This document shows positions 17,584 through 25,595 of a DNA stretch of 33,341 nucleotides, one piece after another. The stretch lies in the NCBI GenBank assembly GCA_016213925.1, contig JACQZH010000003.1:1-33341 (forward strand). The letters are read 5' to 3'. The notes below the pieces were generated by a model. It did not search any database. It was given only the letters and a program-made list of their open reading frames with translations, and was not told where the DNA came from. This stretch comes from Candidatus Omnitrophota bacterium. GTDB lineage: Bacteria > Omnitrophota > Gorgyraeia > B26-G9. The first letter of the stretch is position 1; the number at the start of each line of letters is the position of its first letter. Made by a program: the position numbers and the translations under genes.

Positions 17584-18099
17584 ATGCCTTTTACTCCCTT
17601 TCATTTTGGTGCACATGCTTGCGTAGCGCTACCTTTAAACAAAAAAACGGGAAATATTCTGGTTTTTCTCCTCACCAATGTAATCATTGATATTGAACCG
17701 TTATTAGTTATAATTTTCAATTTTTCATATCCGCTACACGGCTATGCACATACATTTATAGGAGCAAGTATCCTTGGGGGTATTTGGGGTATTATTGCAT
17801 ATCAATTTAAAACAATATTTGAAAAAATACTAAAAATCCTAAAACTTCCTCCCATATTTTCAATGAAACAATATATCATTTCGGGAATCTTAGGCGCATT
17901 GCTTCATGTGCTTTTTGATACACCCTTATATACAGACATAAAACCATTTTTCCCATTAGCTATTAATCCCTTTTATGGTTTAATATCACATCCATCAATG
18001 TATAAAATCTGTTCTTTATTGTTTATTCCTGCCATGATATTATATTTTTGGGTTGTAAATAGGTATAGAAAAATAAAAACTCATAATCGCTCCAGCTAA
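17584..18099 (+). CDS. Small integral membrane protein of unknown function
   Basis: 171 residues with four or five hydrophobic helices. It begins MPFTPFHFGAHACVALPL and carries conserved-looking HGYAHTF and LLHVLFDTPLYTDIKPFFPL, with several His and Asp at helix ends. This resembles YdjM/DUF4184-type membrane proteins annotated as metal-dependent hydrolases, but I cannot assign an activity. There is no Shine-Dalgarno and no clear promoter. It is bordered by the two copies of the palindromic repeat, and its TAA stop falls inside copy 2 (AGCTAAC), the arrangement seen when integron cassette genes run into their attC site. Confidence 0.7.
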   Translation: MPFTPFHFGAHACVALPLNKKTGNILVFLLTNVIIDIEPLLVIIFNFSYPLHGYAHTFIGASILGGIWGIIAYQFKTIFEKILKILKLPPIFSMKQYIISGILGALLHVLFDTPLYTDIKPFFPLAINPFYGLISHPSMYKICSLLFIPAMILYFWVVNRYRKIKTHNRSS

Positions 18100-18176
18100 C
18101 TGGTGGGCACGCTCAATGATCCGCCATAAAGCACGGAGGTCCAGGAAGTCCACCCCAGTAGCTGCTCTCCGGCGCT
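18088..18176 (+). repeat. Imperfect palindrome copy 2 (attC-like)
   Basis: Left arm CCAGCTAACTGGTGGGCACG and right arm CCACCCCAGTAGCTG pair with a bulged A. The variable centre is longer than in copy 1, as is typical of attC variable terminal structures. The right flank CTCCGGCGCTAG parallels CTCCGGTGTTG of copy 1. Confidence 0.5.
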
Positions 18177-18203
18177 AGAAAGAAATTATAAAATATAATT
18201 TTT

Positions 18204-18213
18204 ATGGTATAAT
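18204..18213 (+). promoter_or_regulatory. Extended -10 promoter of the toxin-antitoxin-like pair
   Basis: ATGGTATAAT, an extended -10 identical to that of smpB. The -35 region is AT-rich and poor. TATAAT ends 7 bases before the ATG at 18221, so the message would be leaderless or nearly so. Confidence 0.55.
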
Positions 18214-18220
18214 AATAAAT

Positions 18221-18406
18221 ATGGATAAAAAAATATTTAAAATCACATCTCTTCGGGATAGTGACGATTATTCCTTTTGGAAAGATAAACCATATCTTGA
18301 AAGAATGGAAAGCTTAGAAAAATTGAGGAGAATCATATTTAACTATGATCCAACTACCCAAAGACTTCAAAGAATTCTTAAAATTACTAAACTCAAAAAG
18401 GATTAA
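18221..18406 (+). CDS. Small protein preceding a nucleotidyltransferase, probable antitoxin or partner
   Basis: 61 residues. The pattern 'W..KPYLERMESLEKLRRIIFNYDP.TQRLQRIL' resembles the short proteins encoded just upstream of AbiEii-like nucleotidyltransferases in many genomes. The pair behaves like a toxin-antitoxin module by arrangement; which partner is toxic is not shown by sequence. The 3' end overlaps the next gene by 62 bases in another frame, so the two are likely translationally coupled. Transcription would start almost at the ATG. Confidence 0.65.
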   Translation: MDKKIFKITSLRDSDDYSFWKDKPYLERMESLEKLRRIIFNYDPTTQRLQRILKITKLKKD

Positions 18407-18819
18407 ATATCTTGTTGTTGGCGGCTACGCTGTGGCGCTTCATGGATATCCAAGAGCCACTGGGGATATAGATATCTGGATAGCTATATCACTGGATAAT
18501 GCACGTAAAACCACAAAAGTTTTACAAGAATTCGGATTTAATGTTCCTAAATTAAAAGTGGGGCTCTTTCTGGAAAAAGAAAATGTTTTTGAAAAAAGAA
18601 AAAAATATTCGGATGGGAATCCCTCCTCTAAGAATTGAAATTCTAACATCTATAGACGGGGTAACATTCTCCGCGTGCTACAAAAATAAAATAACTGTAA
18701 TGATTGAAGGCATAAAAGTAAACTTCATTTCTTTAAAAGACTTGAAAATAAATAAGAAAGCAAGTGGAAGATATAGAGATTTGGATGACCTCGAACATCT
18801 CAAAAAAATAATAAAATAA
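18345..18819 (+). pseudogene. AbiEii-like nucleotidyltransferase with a frameshift at an A7 run
   Basis: The first frame (18345-18638) carries the nucleotidyltransferase core: VVGGYAVALHGYPRATGDIDIW, i.e. the helix-turn motif and D-x-D metal-binding residues. The expected continuation (MGIPPLRIEILTSIDGV..., then KINKKASGRYRDLDDLEHLKKI) is in the next frame and ends at 18819. The switch falls at A6-G-A7 (18592-18605); removing one A from the A7 run (18599-18605) restores a single protein of about 157 residues. Family members add AMP or other nucleotides to targets, or act as abortive-infection toxins. This could be a true mutation, an assembly error in a homopolymer, or a site of transcriptional slippage. 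Confidence 0.7.
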
Positions 18820-18835
18820 ATTTCTATCAAATTAA

Positions 18836-18892
18836 TCCAGCTGACTCTTCCCGCGCTTCGCTTAATCAGGGTAGCTAATTTTTGTGTTAGGC
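18836..18892 (+). repeat. Possible third attC-like palindrome
   Basis: CCAGCTGACTC...GGGTAGCTAATT, ending in GTGTTAGGC. It shares the AGCTRAC/GTAGCT arm logic with copies 1 and 2, and GTTAGGC matches the attC core GTTRRRY. Overall similarity is low. Confidence 0.35.
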
Positions 18893-18984
18893 AGAAAAAA
18901 TATAGGTGATTTTGATAGAGGAAAAGCCTAATATCGCCACTCGTCCGGTTTTAAACCTTTTTAATAGCTAAAATCCCGCCTGGA

Positions 18985-18993
18985 TGATATAAT
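18985..18993 (+). promoter_or_regulatory. Extended -10 promoter upstream of the amidase operon
   Basis: TGATATAAT (TG-N-TATAAT) with a weak -35. It would start a leader of about 60 bases containing a short open frame before the amidase gene. The rest of 18893-19060 shows nothing else recognisable. Confidence 0.5.
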
Positions 18994-19025
18994 ATTTCAC
19001 GGTAAAAACACTAAAGAGAGCAAGG

Positions 19026-19061
19026 ATGTTCCCTGCGCAAAAAATACTTAATTTAATCTGA
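19026..19061 (+). CDS. Short upstream open frame (leader peptide MFPAQKILNLI)
   Basis: An 11-codon frame with a good ribosome binding site (AGAGAGCAAGG, though it lies very close to the ATG). It ends in TGA that overlaps the amidase start (TGATG). The amidase ATG has no Shine-Dalgarno of its own, so translation may be coupled through this frame. Speculative. Confidence 0.35.
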   Translation: MFPAQKILNLI

Positions 19062-20167
19062 TGATATTTAAAAGAAATAACTTTAATATTATAGTAGCTG
19101 CTTTATTATGTGTTGTTTTAGGCGGCTGCGCCACATCCGCGGGAAGAAAACCTGTTTCCGGCGCAGAAGATAAGAAAGCGGTTAAACTTGACCGAAAGTA
19201 CTATATCCCTTTAAGTTCGGTATGCAATGATTATGATCTAACCTGGGAATGGGATGGATTTTCCAGGATTATTAATAAAAAAAAATATAATATCGATATA
19301 AAGATGTATCCGGGAAGCGCGGTCACTTTATATAATAATCAGGTGTATCAGCTGGATGCCGCGGTGCAGATTTATGACGGCGCAATAATGGTTCCTGCGT
19401 CTTTCACAAAAATATTTTTTAAGGAGAAAAAAACTGTTTCTTTACCCGTTGAGAAAAAAGAAGAGCTATTCAGTATAAAGAAGGTAGTTATTGATGCCGG
19501 GCATGGCGGCAAAGACCCCGGAGCTGTTGGTAAGGGCGATGTATTGGAAAAAGAGATTAACCTGGATATTGCCAAACGATTAAAAGAAGAGTTGGAGGCT
19601 GAAGGTATACAGGTTATTTTAACCCGGGATACTGATATTTTTCACCCTCTGGAGAAGAGGCCTGAAATAGCCAATAGCGCGGGAGCGGATTTTTTTATCA
19701 GTATCCATTCAAACGCGTCAAAAAGCAGTTCTGCCAGTGGGTTTGAAGCGTATTATTTATCAACCAATTATGATGATTTTTCAAAAGCTGTGCAGTTAAG
19801 GGAAAATGCTGCCATAAGTTTCGAAAAGAACACGGATTATCAATATTCAACAAATCTTAACGCGACGCTTTGGGATATGATCTTAAATGAAAATAGAATC
19901 GAATCTGTGGAAATGGCAAACGCTATCGCTAAATCTCTGCAGAGAATGTTAAAACTGCAGACAAGATATGTCAGGGGCGCGATGTTTTATGTTTTAAAAG
20001 GCGCTCGCATGCCGGCAGTATTGTTGGAAGTCGGGTATTTGTCAAATCCGACAGAAGCTTCAAGGCTCAATAACGCGTATTACCGGCAGATGCTTGCTGA
20101 GTCTATCGCGTCAGGTATAGCGCAGTATAAAAAAGAATTTGAAATGAATAACGGGTTTAGTAAATGA
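19061..20167 (+). CDS. Lipoprotein N-acetylmuramoyl-L-alanine amidase (AmiC/Amidase_3)
   Basis: 368 residues. A lipoprotein signal (VVLGGC, Cys23) anchors it to a membrane facing the periplasm. Residues about 45-125 resemble the copper-amine-oxidase N-terminal-like domain often found beside amidases. The catalytic Amidase_3 domain covers about 140-355: Zn ligands His148 (DAGHGG), Glu163 (LEKEINL) and His216 (SIHSNA), and catalytic Glu323 (LLEVGYLSN). It cleaves the bond between muramic acid and the stem peptide, mainly during daughter-cell separation. Its stop overlaps the murI start (ATGA), so the two cell-wall genes are translationally coupled. Confidence 0.93.
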   Translation: MIFKRNNFNIIVAALLCVVLGGCATSAGRKPVSGAEDKKAVKLDRKYYIPLSSVCNDYDLTWEWDGFSRIINKKKYNIDIKMYPGSAVTLYNNQVYQLDAAVQIYDGAIMVPASFTKIFFKEKKTVSLPVEKKEELFSIKKVVIDAGHGGKDPGAVGKGDVLEKEINLDIAKRLKEELEAEGIQVILTRDTDIFHPLEKRPEIANSAGADFFISIHSNASKSSSASGFEAYYLSTNYDDFSKAVQLRENAAISFEKNTDYQYSTNLNATLWDMILNENRIESVEMANAIAKSLQRMLKLQTRYVRGAMFYVLKGARMPAVLLEVGYLSNPTEASRLNNAYYRQMLAESIASGIAQYKKEFEMNNGFSK

Positions 20168-20976
20168 TGAAAAAAACAAGGCCAATCGGGATTTTTGATT
20201 CAGGCGTGGGCGGATTGACTGTAGTCAAAGAGGTTATGCAGGCTTTGCCCGGAGAAGATATCGTGTATTTTGGAGATACGGCGCGTGTCCCCTATGGGCC
20301 GAAATCACAGGATACCATAATCAGGTTTTCTATAGAAAATATTCTTTTTTTGCTCCGACAGAATGTTAAATTGATTATTATTGCCTGTAATACATCTTCA
20401 AGTGTCGCGTTGAGTATTGTTGAGCGCAATTTTAAGGTCCCGATAATCGGCGTGATAAATCCGGGCGCTGCGGAGGCTGTGCGCTTGACAAAGAAAAAAA
20501 GGGTTGGAGTTATCGGTACAAGGACAACCATAAAGAGCAGAGCTTATGAAAAACAGATACAACTGCTTGCTCCGCAAGTCAGGGTATTTAGCGAGGCTTG
20601 CCCGTTATTTGTGCCGTTAGCAGAGGAAGGCTGGCTTGAAAAAGATGTGACCAGGCAGATTGCCGATGAATATTTGAAGCCGCTTAAAACCAAGCATATC
20701 GATACTATTGTTTTGGGCTGTACGCATTATCCCTTACTTAAGCCTGTTATCAGAAAAGTGATGGGTGATGAGGTTAAGCTTGTTGATTCAGCCAGGCAGG
20801 TTGCCAAAAAGGCAAAGATTATTTTAGAACAAAATGGTTTGCTGGCCGCAAAAGGGGCTAAAAGTAAAAGCCGGATATGTTTTTATGTCAGTGACGAGCC
20901 GGAAAATTTCGCAAAACAGGGGCAAAAATTCCTCGGTTTTAAGCTGGGAAATGTAAGGAAGGTTGCTAATGTATGA
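20164..20976 (+). CDS. murI: Glutamate racemase
   Basis: 270 residues, typical length. It interconverts L- and D-glutamate to supply D-Glu for peptidoglycan. Seen: N-terminal IGIFDSGVGGLTV, the GDTARVPYG motif, the two catalytic cysteines Cys75 (ACNTSSS) and Cys186 (LGCTHYPLL). It overlaps the amidase gene by 4 bases and queD by 8, placing it in one tight operon. Confidence 0.97.
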   Translation: MMKKTRPIGIFDSGVGGLTVVKEVMQALPGEDIVYFGDTARVPYGPKSQDTIIRFSIENILFLLRQNVKLIIIACNTSSSVALSIVERNFKVPIIGVINPGAAEAVRLTKKKRVGVIGTRTTIKSRAYEKQIQLLAPQVRVFSEACPLFVPLAEEGWLEKDVTRQIADEYLKPLKTKHIDTIVLGCTHYPLLKPVIRKVMGDEVKLVDSARQVAKKAKIILEQNGLLAAKGAKSKSRICFYVSDEPENFAKQGQKFLGFKLGNVRKVANV

Positions 20977-21337
20977 AATAAGTGTTGTAATGGATTTTAG
21001 CGCGGCGCATAACCTGCGCAATTATAAGGGCAAATGTGAAAAACTTCACGGGCATAATTGGCATGTTGAAGCTGCCTTTGTTTCGCAAAAACTCGGTAAA
21101 AGCGGTATGGTGGTTGATTTTAATTTAGTAAAAAAAATGCTAAAAAAAGAATTGGAATATTTTGACCATTCATATATAAACGATACTAAATTTTTCAAAA
21201 AAGTTAATCCTACTTCTGAAAACATCGCCAGGTTTTTATTTGAGAGATTATCACTGAAAACGAAAAAGAAAACGTATAAATTAATGCGTGTAAGTGTTTG
21301 GGAAACATCAGGCAGCAGGGCAACATATTATGAATGA
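20969..21337 (+). CDS. queD: 6-carboxy-tetrahydropterin synthase QueD
   Basis: 122 residues from ATG 20969, with GGAAGG just upstream; the TTG two codons earlier is less likely. It converts dihydroneopterin triphosphate to 6-carboxy-tetrahydropterin, the first committed step to preQ0 after GTP cyclohydrolase I. Zn-binding His14, His27 and His29 (AAHNL, LHGHNW) and catalytic Cys23 are present. The start overlaps the murI stop. After the gene, CCCTG..CAGGG can form a small hairpin without a T run. The gap to queC contains AGTAACCAG words. Confidence 0.95.
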   Translation: MYEISVVMDFSAAHNLRNYKGKCEKLHGHNWHVEAAFVSQKLGKSGMVVDFNLVKKMLKKELEYFDHSYINDTKFFKKVNPTSENIARFLFERLSLKTKKKTYKLMRVSVWETSGSRATYYE

Positions 21338-21439
21338 CCCTGTTTTAGACAGGGAGTAACCAGAAACCAGAGCACAGTATCCAGAAATTATGAAGTTTTA
21401 CTGTAAGGGGCGGTTTGCTGATATAGTTGACGATTTTAT

Positions 21440-22108
21440 ATGATAAAGAGTAAGAAAAAAGCGGTTGTACTGCTTTCCGGAGGCCTTGATTCAGCGGTAG
21501 CACTTTATGCGGCTAAAGCAATGGGATATAAGGTGCATTGTTTGAGTTTTGAGTACGGGCAGCGCCATGAAAAAGAACTGCGCTCGGCAAAAAAGATAGC
21601 GCGATGCTCTTCGAGCCCTTGGATGCTGGCGCGGTTTAGTTTGCCATGGAAAGGTTCATCGTTGATTGATAAGAATATGCAGGTACCGGCAAAGGGTGAT
21701 TTTTTAAAAAGTATTCCGACAACATATGTGCCGGGGCGCAATATAATTTTTTTGAGCTTTGCCGCGTCATTCGCGGAACGAATTAACGCTGAAGCGGTTT
21801 TTATCGGCGCGAATGAAATAGATTTTTCCGGATATCCTGATTGCCGGCAAGGTTTTTTGAAAACATTTCAGACGGCGCTTAATCAGGGGACAAAACAGGG
21901 CGTTGAGGGTAAGAAAATAAAAATCTGTTATCCTCTTGTAAAAAAAAATAAAGCGCAAATTATAAAAATGGCAAAGCGTTTAAAAGTTCCGCTGGAGTTA
22001 ACCTGGTCGTGTTATCATGGCAAGGCAAAACCATGCGGAATTTGCGATAGCTGCCGGCTACGTGAACTTGGGTTTAAAGCCGCAAAGATGAAAGACCCTG
22101 CTTTATGA
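21440..22108 (+). CDS. queC: 7-cyano-7-deazaguanine synthase QueC
   Basis: 222 residues. It is an ATP-dependent enzyme making preQ0 from 7-carboxy-7-deazaguanine and ammonia. The PP-loop SGGLDS lies at residues 13-18, GANEIDFSGYPDC is family-typical, and the structural Zn site has Cys191, 199, 202 and 205 (WSC, CGICDSC). AAGGGGCGG upstream may serve for ribosome binding. The stop overlaps the queE ATG (ATGA). No preQ1 riboswitch is recognisable upstream. Confidence 0.96.
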   Translation: MIKSKKKAVVLLSGGLDSAVALYAAKAMGYKVHCLSFEYGQRHEKELRSAKKIARCSSSPWMLARFSLPWKGSSLIDKNMQVPAKGDFLKSIPTTYVPGRNIIFLSFAASFAERINAEAVFIGANEIDFSGYPDCRQGFLKTFQTALNQGTKQGVEGKKIKICYPLVKKNKAQIIKMAKRLKVPLELTWSCYHGKAKPCGICDSCRLRELGFKAAKMKDPAL

Positions 22109-22785
22109 AAAAGGCAAGGATTTCGGAGATTTTTTTTAGCTTGCAGGGTGAAGGGCCTTATGTCGGGACCTCGCATGTTTTCGTGAGGTTTTTCGGCTGC
22201 AACATCGAATGCCGGTATTGCGATACTAAGCTGCTAAAATACAGGGAATATACGGCGGATGCGCTGGTATCTAGCGTGCGGCGTTTAGCCGTAAAATACC
22301 GGGCTGATTTTATAAGTTTAACCGGCGGAGAGCCATTGCTCGCGGCGGATTTTATAAAAGAGTTTCTTGAAAAAATTACCCTGAAAAAACAAAAAATTTT
22401 TCTTGAGACCAATGGAATATTGTCCGCTGATTTTTTAAAGATCAAAAAACATGTTGATATAGTTGCCATGGATATTAAACTGCCAAGTTCAACCGGCATA
22501 AAAGGCTTCTGGAATGAACATGAAGAATTTCTTAATCGAAGCCTGGGCAAAGAGGTGTTTATAAAGGCAGTAATTACTTCGCAAACAAAACTGGCCGATG
22601 TGATAAAAGCAGCTAAAATAATAGATGGTGTTAATAGAAGTATTCCTTTGATTCTGCAGTCGGATTACCGTGCGGTTTCAGGAGTGTTTATAAAAAGAAT
22701 TATCGGTTTTCAGGTTGCGGCAAAGAAATATCTTTCTGATGTAAGAATTATACCGCAAATGCATAGGATGTTGGGTATTAAGTAA
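22105..22785 (+). CDS. queE: 7-carboxy-7-deazaguanine synthase QueE
   Basis: 226 residues. This radical SAM enzyme performs the ring contraction of 6-carboxy-tetrahydropterin to 7-carboxy-7-deazaguanine. FSLQGEGPYVG at the N-terminus and the cluster motif CNIECRYC (Cys32, 36, 39) are diagnostic, followed by LTGGEPLL and ETNG. It is translationally coupled to queC. The stop codon is part of a tandem AGTAACC repeat. Confidence 0.95.
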   Translation: MKKARISEIFFSLQGEGPYVGTSHVFVRFFGCNIECRYCDTKLLKYREYTADALVSSVRRLAVKYRADFISLTGGEPLLAADFIKEFLEKITLKKQKIFLETNGILSADFLKIKKHVDIVAMDIKLPSSTGIKGFWNEHEEFLNRSLGKEVFIKAVITSQTKLADVIKAAKIIDGVNRSIPLILQSDYRAVSGVFIKRIIGFQVAAKKYLSDVRIIPQMHRMLGIK

Positions 22786-22810
22786 CCAGTAACCAGTAAC
22801 CAGTAACCAG
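22781..22810 (+). repeat. Tandem heptamer AGTAACC x4
   Basis: Four exact copies of AGTAACC plus AG. The first copy supplies the queE stop codon. A single diverged copy, AGTAACCAGAAACCAG, sits in the queD-queC gap at 21355. It is a simple repeat of unknown origin. Confidence 0.8.
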
Positions 22811-22888
22811 AAAATGATAACTGAAAAAAATAATTAAGGTCAGAAATAAATACACGATATATATAGAGGTATTGAAAGGCAGATAGCT

Positions 22889-23308
22889 ATGAAAAAAAAC
22901 GAAAAGTTAAAGCAAGAAAAGAGCGGTTATGAAAACCTGCAGAGCGGGATTAGAAATTTAAAAATGCCTGAAATAGAGGTATGGGAAAATATGTACAGTG
23001 ATAAGGATTATTGGATTGATATGGATGTCCCTGAATTCACTTGTATTTGCCCAAAAACCGGTTTGCCTGATTTTGCCGTATTTAATATTAAATATCAACC
23101 GCAAAAATATTGCGTTGAATTGAAATCGCTTAAATATTATATCAACGCGTACAGGGAAGTCGGAATATTTCATGAGCACGCGACAAATAAAATTCTAGCG
23201 GACTTTTGCCGGGCTGTAAAACCTAAGGAGGCGCTGATTACCGGGATTTTTAATTTGCGCGGGGGGATAAAAACAACAGTTTCCGCGCGTTATAAGAGGG
23301 ATAAATGA
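22889..23308 (+). CDS. queF: NADPH-dependent 7-cyano-7-deazaguanine reductase QueF
   Basis: 139 residues, the short (type I) form. It reduces preQ0 to preQ1, the base inserted into tRNA on the way to queuosine. The catalytic Cys54 in FTCICPKTGLPDFA and the ELKSLKYYINAYRE and IFHEHATNK motifs are all present. It completes queD-C-E-F; the GTP cyclohydrolase and Tgt/QueA steps are not in this window. The stop overlaps the next ATG by 4 bases. Confidence 0.96.
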   Translation: MKKNEKLKQEKSGYENLQSGIRNLKMPEIEVWENMYSDKDYWIDMDVPEFTCICPKTGLPDFAVFNIKYQPQKYCVELKSLKYYINAYREVGIFHEHATNKILADFCRAVKPKEALITGIFNLRGGIKTTVSARYKRDK

Positions 23309-24144
23309 GAATAGTAGAAGCCGGGATTATTAAAGATAAAGTTAAGTCTTTAGCTATTAACGCAAATGTTAAGATACGCAGTGATGTTTTGCGGGCTTTG
23401 AAAAATGCTTATGAGGGAGAAAAAAACCGCCTTAGCCGGAGCGCTTTTAAAGCGATCATTGATAACGCGGAGATTGCGTTCAAAAATAAACTGGCAATTT
23501 GCCAGGATACCGGTTTGCCGGTTGTTTTTGTTGAAATCGGAAGCAGTGTTTTTATTAACGGGAATATAACGAAAATAATTACTGATGCTGTTGCTCAAGG
23601 GTACCGGGAAGGGTTTTTTCGCGCTTCGATTCAGAAAGATCCGCTTAACCGCAACCAAAAATTATCTTACGGCCCGGCAATAATGCATACGGACATCGTA
23701 ACCGGCGGGAAAATAAAAATTACTTTATTGCCAAAGGGTTTCGGCAGTGAGAATAAATCAAAACTGAAAATGTTTAATCCGACGTCACCGCTGGCTGATA
23801 TCGAGGAATTTATTGTTGAGGCAGTTAAGGCTGCCGGAGCAACGGCATGCCCACCGTATATCATAGGGGTTGGGATAGGCGCGACCGCTGATTATGCAGG
23901 ATTACTCGCGAAAAAAGCGTTGCTGATTTCCATCAATAGCGTGAATAAGGATAAACAATTAGCCGTGCTTGAGCAGAGATTGTTGAAAAAGATCAATAAA
24001 TTACGTATCGGAGCTTTTGGTTTCGGGGGTAAGTTTACCGCTTTAGGGATTAAGGTGATTTGCGCTCCCACGCATATAGCCGGGCTTCCGGTAGCTGTAA
24101 ATATAAGCTGTCACGCGTTAAGAAGCGCGAGCGTAGTAATATAA
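23305..24144 (+). CDS. Class I fumarate hydratase, alpha subunit
   Basis: 279 residues. It corresponds to the N-terminal, iron-sulphur part of class I fumarase or the related L(+)-tartrate dehydratase. Likely 4Fe-4S ligands are Cys66 (AICQDTG), Cys182 (CPPYIIGVGIG) and Cys269 (NISCHALR). Fumarase interconverts fumarate and malate in the TCA cycle. It lies directly before the beta subunit and is coupled to queF by an ATGA overlap. Tartrate dehydratase cannot be excluded from sequence alone, but fumarase is more usual in this two-gene form. Confidence 0.9.
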   Translation: MRIVEAGIIKDKVKSLAINANVKIRSDVLRALKNAYEGEKNRLSRSAFKAIIDNAEIAFKNKLAICQDTGLPVVFVEIGSSVFINGNITKIITDAVAQGYREGFFRASIQKDPLNRNQKLSYGPAIMHTDIVTGGKIKITLLPKGFGSENKSKLKMFNPTSPLADIEEFIVEAVKAAGATACPPYIIGVGIGATADYAGLLAKKALLISINSVNKDKQLAVLEQRLLKKINKLRIGAFGFGGKFTALGIKVICAPTHIAGLPVAVNISCHALRSASVVI

Positions 24145-24223
24145 ATTAAAAATTAGAAACCAAAAGCTAAAAATTTTGCCGGAAGTTATTAGCGTAAGAT
24201 TGCAGCTTTAAGCGTGGATATTT

Positions 24224-24754
24224 ATGATAAAATTAGAAGCTCCTTTAACAAAAGAAAAAATTAAAAAATTGCATTGCGGGCAGGAAGTTGTGTATGATGG
24301 TATGCTATATACAGCCCGGGACCAGGCGCACAAGCGTATTATAAAATTACTTAAGGATAATAAAAAACTTCCTTTTGATATTGAAGGCAAGTTGATTTAT
24401 TACTGCGGGCCTAATCCTGCTGCGCCGGGTAAGGTTATCGGCGCTTGCGGCCCGACGACATCGGCAAGGATGGACGCGTTTACACCTGAATTGCTGAAAA
24501 ACGGGCTGTTGGGGACTATCGGAAAAGGAGAGCGTTCTCAAGAGGTAGTTCAGGCAATCAAAAGATATGCCGGGATTTATTTTTCTACTTACGCCGGCTG
24601 CGGAGCGTTACTCGCCCAACGGGTAAAAAAAAGAGAGCTTGTATGTTTTGAGGATTTGGGAACAGAGGCGGTTTTTAGCTTTGAAGTGAAAGATTTTCCG
24701 CTGATTGTGGCGATTGATTGTAAAGGAGAAAGCATTTATGAACAGAGCAGGTAA
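24224..24754 (+). CDS. Class I fumarate hydratase, beta subunit
   Basis: 176 residues, equivalent to the C-terminal domain of class I fumarase. Recognisable are the substrate-site segments [21 protein letters not shown]-like (positions about 65-85), the IGKG motif and the late LGTEAV. It acts with the alpha subunit encoded 79 bases upstream. Its 3' end overlaps the rph gene by 17 bases. Confidence 0.92.
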   Translation: MIKLEAPLTKEKIKKLHCGQEVVYDGMLYTARDQAHKRIIKLLKDNKKLPFDIEGKLIYYCGPNPAAPGKVIGACGPTTSARMDAFTPELLKNGLLGTIGKGERSQEVVQAIKRYAGIYFSTYAGCGALLAQRVKKRELVCFEDLGTEAVFSFEVKDFPLIVAIDCKGESIYEQSR

Positions 24755-25472
24755 AAGAAAACCTGAAGCTATGCGTAAGGTTACGATAACAAAAAATGTT
24801 ATGAAATACGCCGAGGGCTCTTGTTTGATAGAGGTGGGAAATACTAAGGTTATTTGTACTGCATCCTGCGAAGAAAAAGTCCCGGTATTTTTGCGTGACA
24901 AGGGAAGCGGCTGGATAACTGCCGAATATGGAATGCTGCCGCGTTCCTGCCGGACGCGGATTGTCAGGGAGGCAAGTATCGGCAAGCTAGGCGGCCGGAC
25001 TCATGAAATACAGCGCTTGATCGGCAGGTCATTGCGCGCGGCAGTTGATTTAAATCAGCTGGGAGAAAGGACAATCTGGATAGATTGTGATGTTTTACAG
25101 GCTGACGGAGGCACTCGTACGGCAAGTATTACCGGCAGTTTCATCGCGTTAGTGGATGCTTTGCATAAGCTTCAAAACGAAGGGAAGATTGCTATTTTCC
25201 CTGTTAGAAAATTTGTTGCCGCGGTAAGCGTGGGAATTATTGAGCAAGTACCGATGCTTGATCTGGATTATGAGGAAGATTCAAATGCGCAAGTAGATAT
25301 GAATGTTGTGATGACTTCTCTGGGTGAATTTATCGAACTTCAGGGCACTGCTGAAAAATATCCCTTTAACCAGAAACAGCTTCAGGTATTAACTCAATTA
25401 GCGAAAAAAGGCATAAATAAACTCATTGGTTTGCAGAAAAAGGCGTTAAAAGATTTACCTTTTGCTATATAG
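24738..25472 (+). CDS. rph: Ribonuclease PH
   Basis: 244 residues from ATG 24738 (AAAGGAG at 24722), which overlaps the fumarase gene by 17 bases; the upstream in-frame ATG would add unrelated sequence. A phosphorolytic 3'-5' exonuclease that trims tRNA 3' ends. Family motifs: N-terminal [54 protein letters not shown], and [14 protein letters not shown] with the metal-binding Asp residues. Confidence 0.96.
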   Translation: MNRAGKRKPEAMRKVTITKNVMKYAEGSCLIEVGNTKVICTASCEEKVPVFLRDKGSGWITAEYGMLPRSCRTRIVREASIGKLGGRTHEIQRLIGRSLRAAVDLNQLGERTIWIDCDVLQADGGTRTASITGSFIALVDALHKLQNEGKIAIFPVRKFVAAVSVGIIEQVPMLDLDYEEDSNAQVDMNVVMTSLGEFIELQGTAEKYPFNQKQLQVLTQLAKKGINKLIGLQKKALKDLPFAI

Positions 25473-25474
25473 AA

Positions 25475-25592
25475 AAATTAAAAACTAAAACCTAATAATT
25501 AAAATACTAAAAAACAAGAGAGGTTTTTAATTTAAATGTTTGGCTTTTGGATTTATTTAGGGTTTAGATGTTAGAATTTAGGATTTTAAATT
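25475..25592. repeat. AT-rich inverted-repeat element, second copy
   Basis: The gap before the ITPase gene is a degenerate hairpin of AAACTAAAACCTAAT-like words against TTTAGGGTTTAGATGTTAGAA-like words. TTAGAATTTAGGATTT (25571-25586) is identical to 16782-16797 in the element before ssrA. Confidence 0.6.
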
Positions 25593-25595
25593 ATT

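Noticed and set aside
21338-21439. preQ1 riboswitch before queC
   Set aside because: No match to preQ1 aptamer features; only a small hairpin and AGTAACCAG words are present.
22781-22810. Possible CRISPR or iteron array (AGTAACC tandem)
   Set aside because: Seven-base direct tandem without spacers; a simple repeat, not CRISPR. No CRISPR array was seen in the window.
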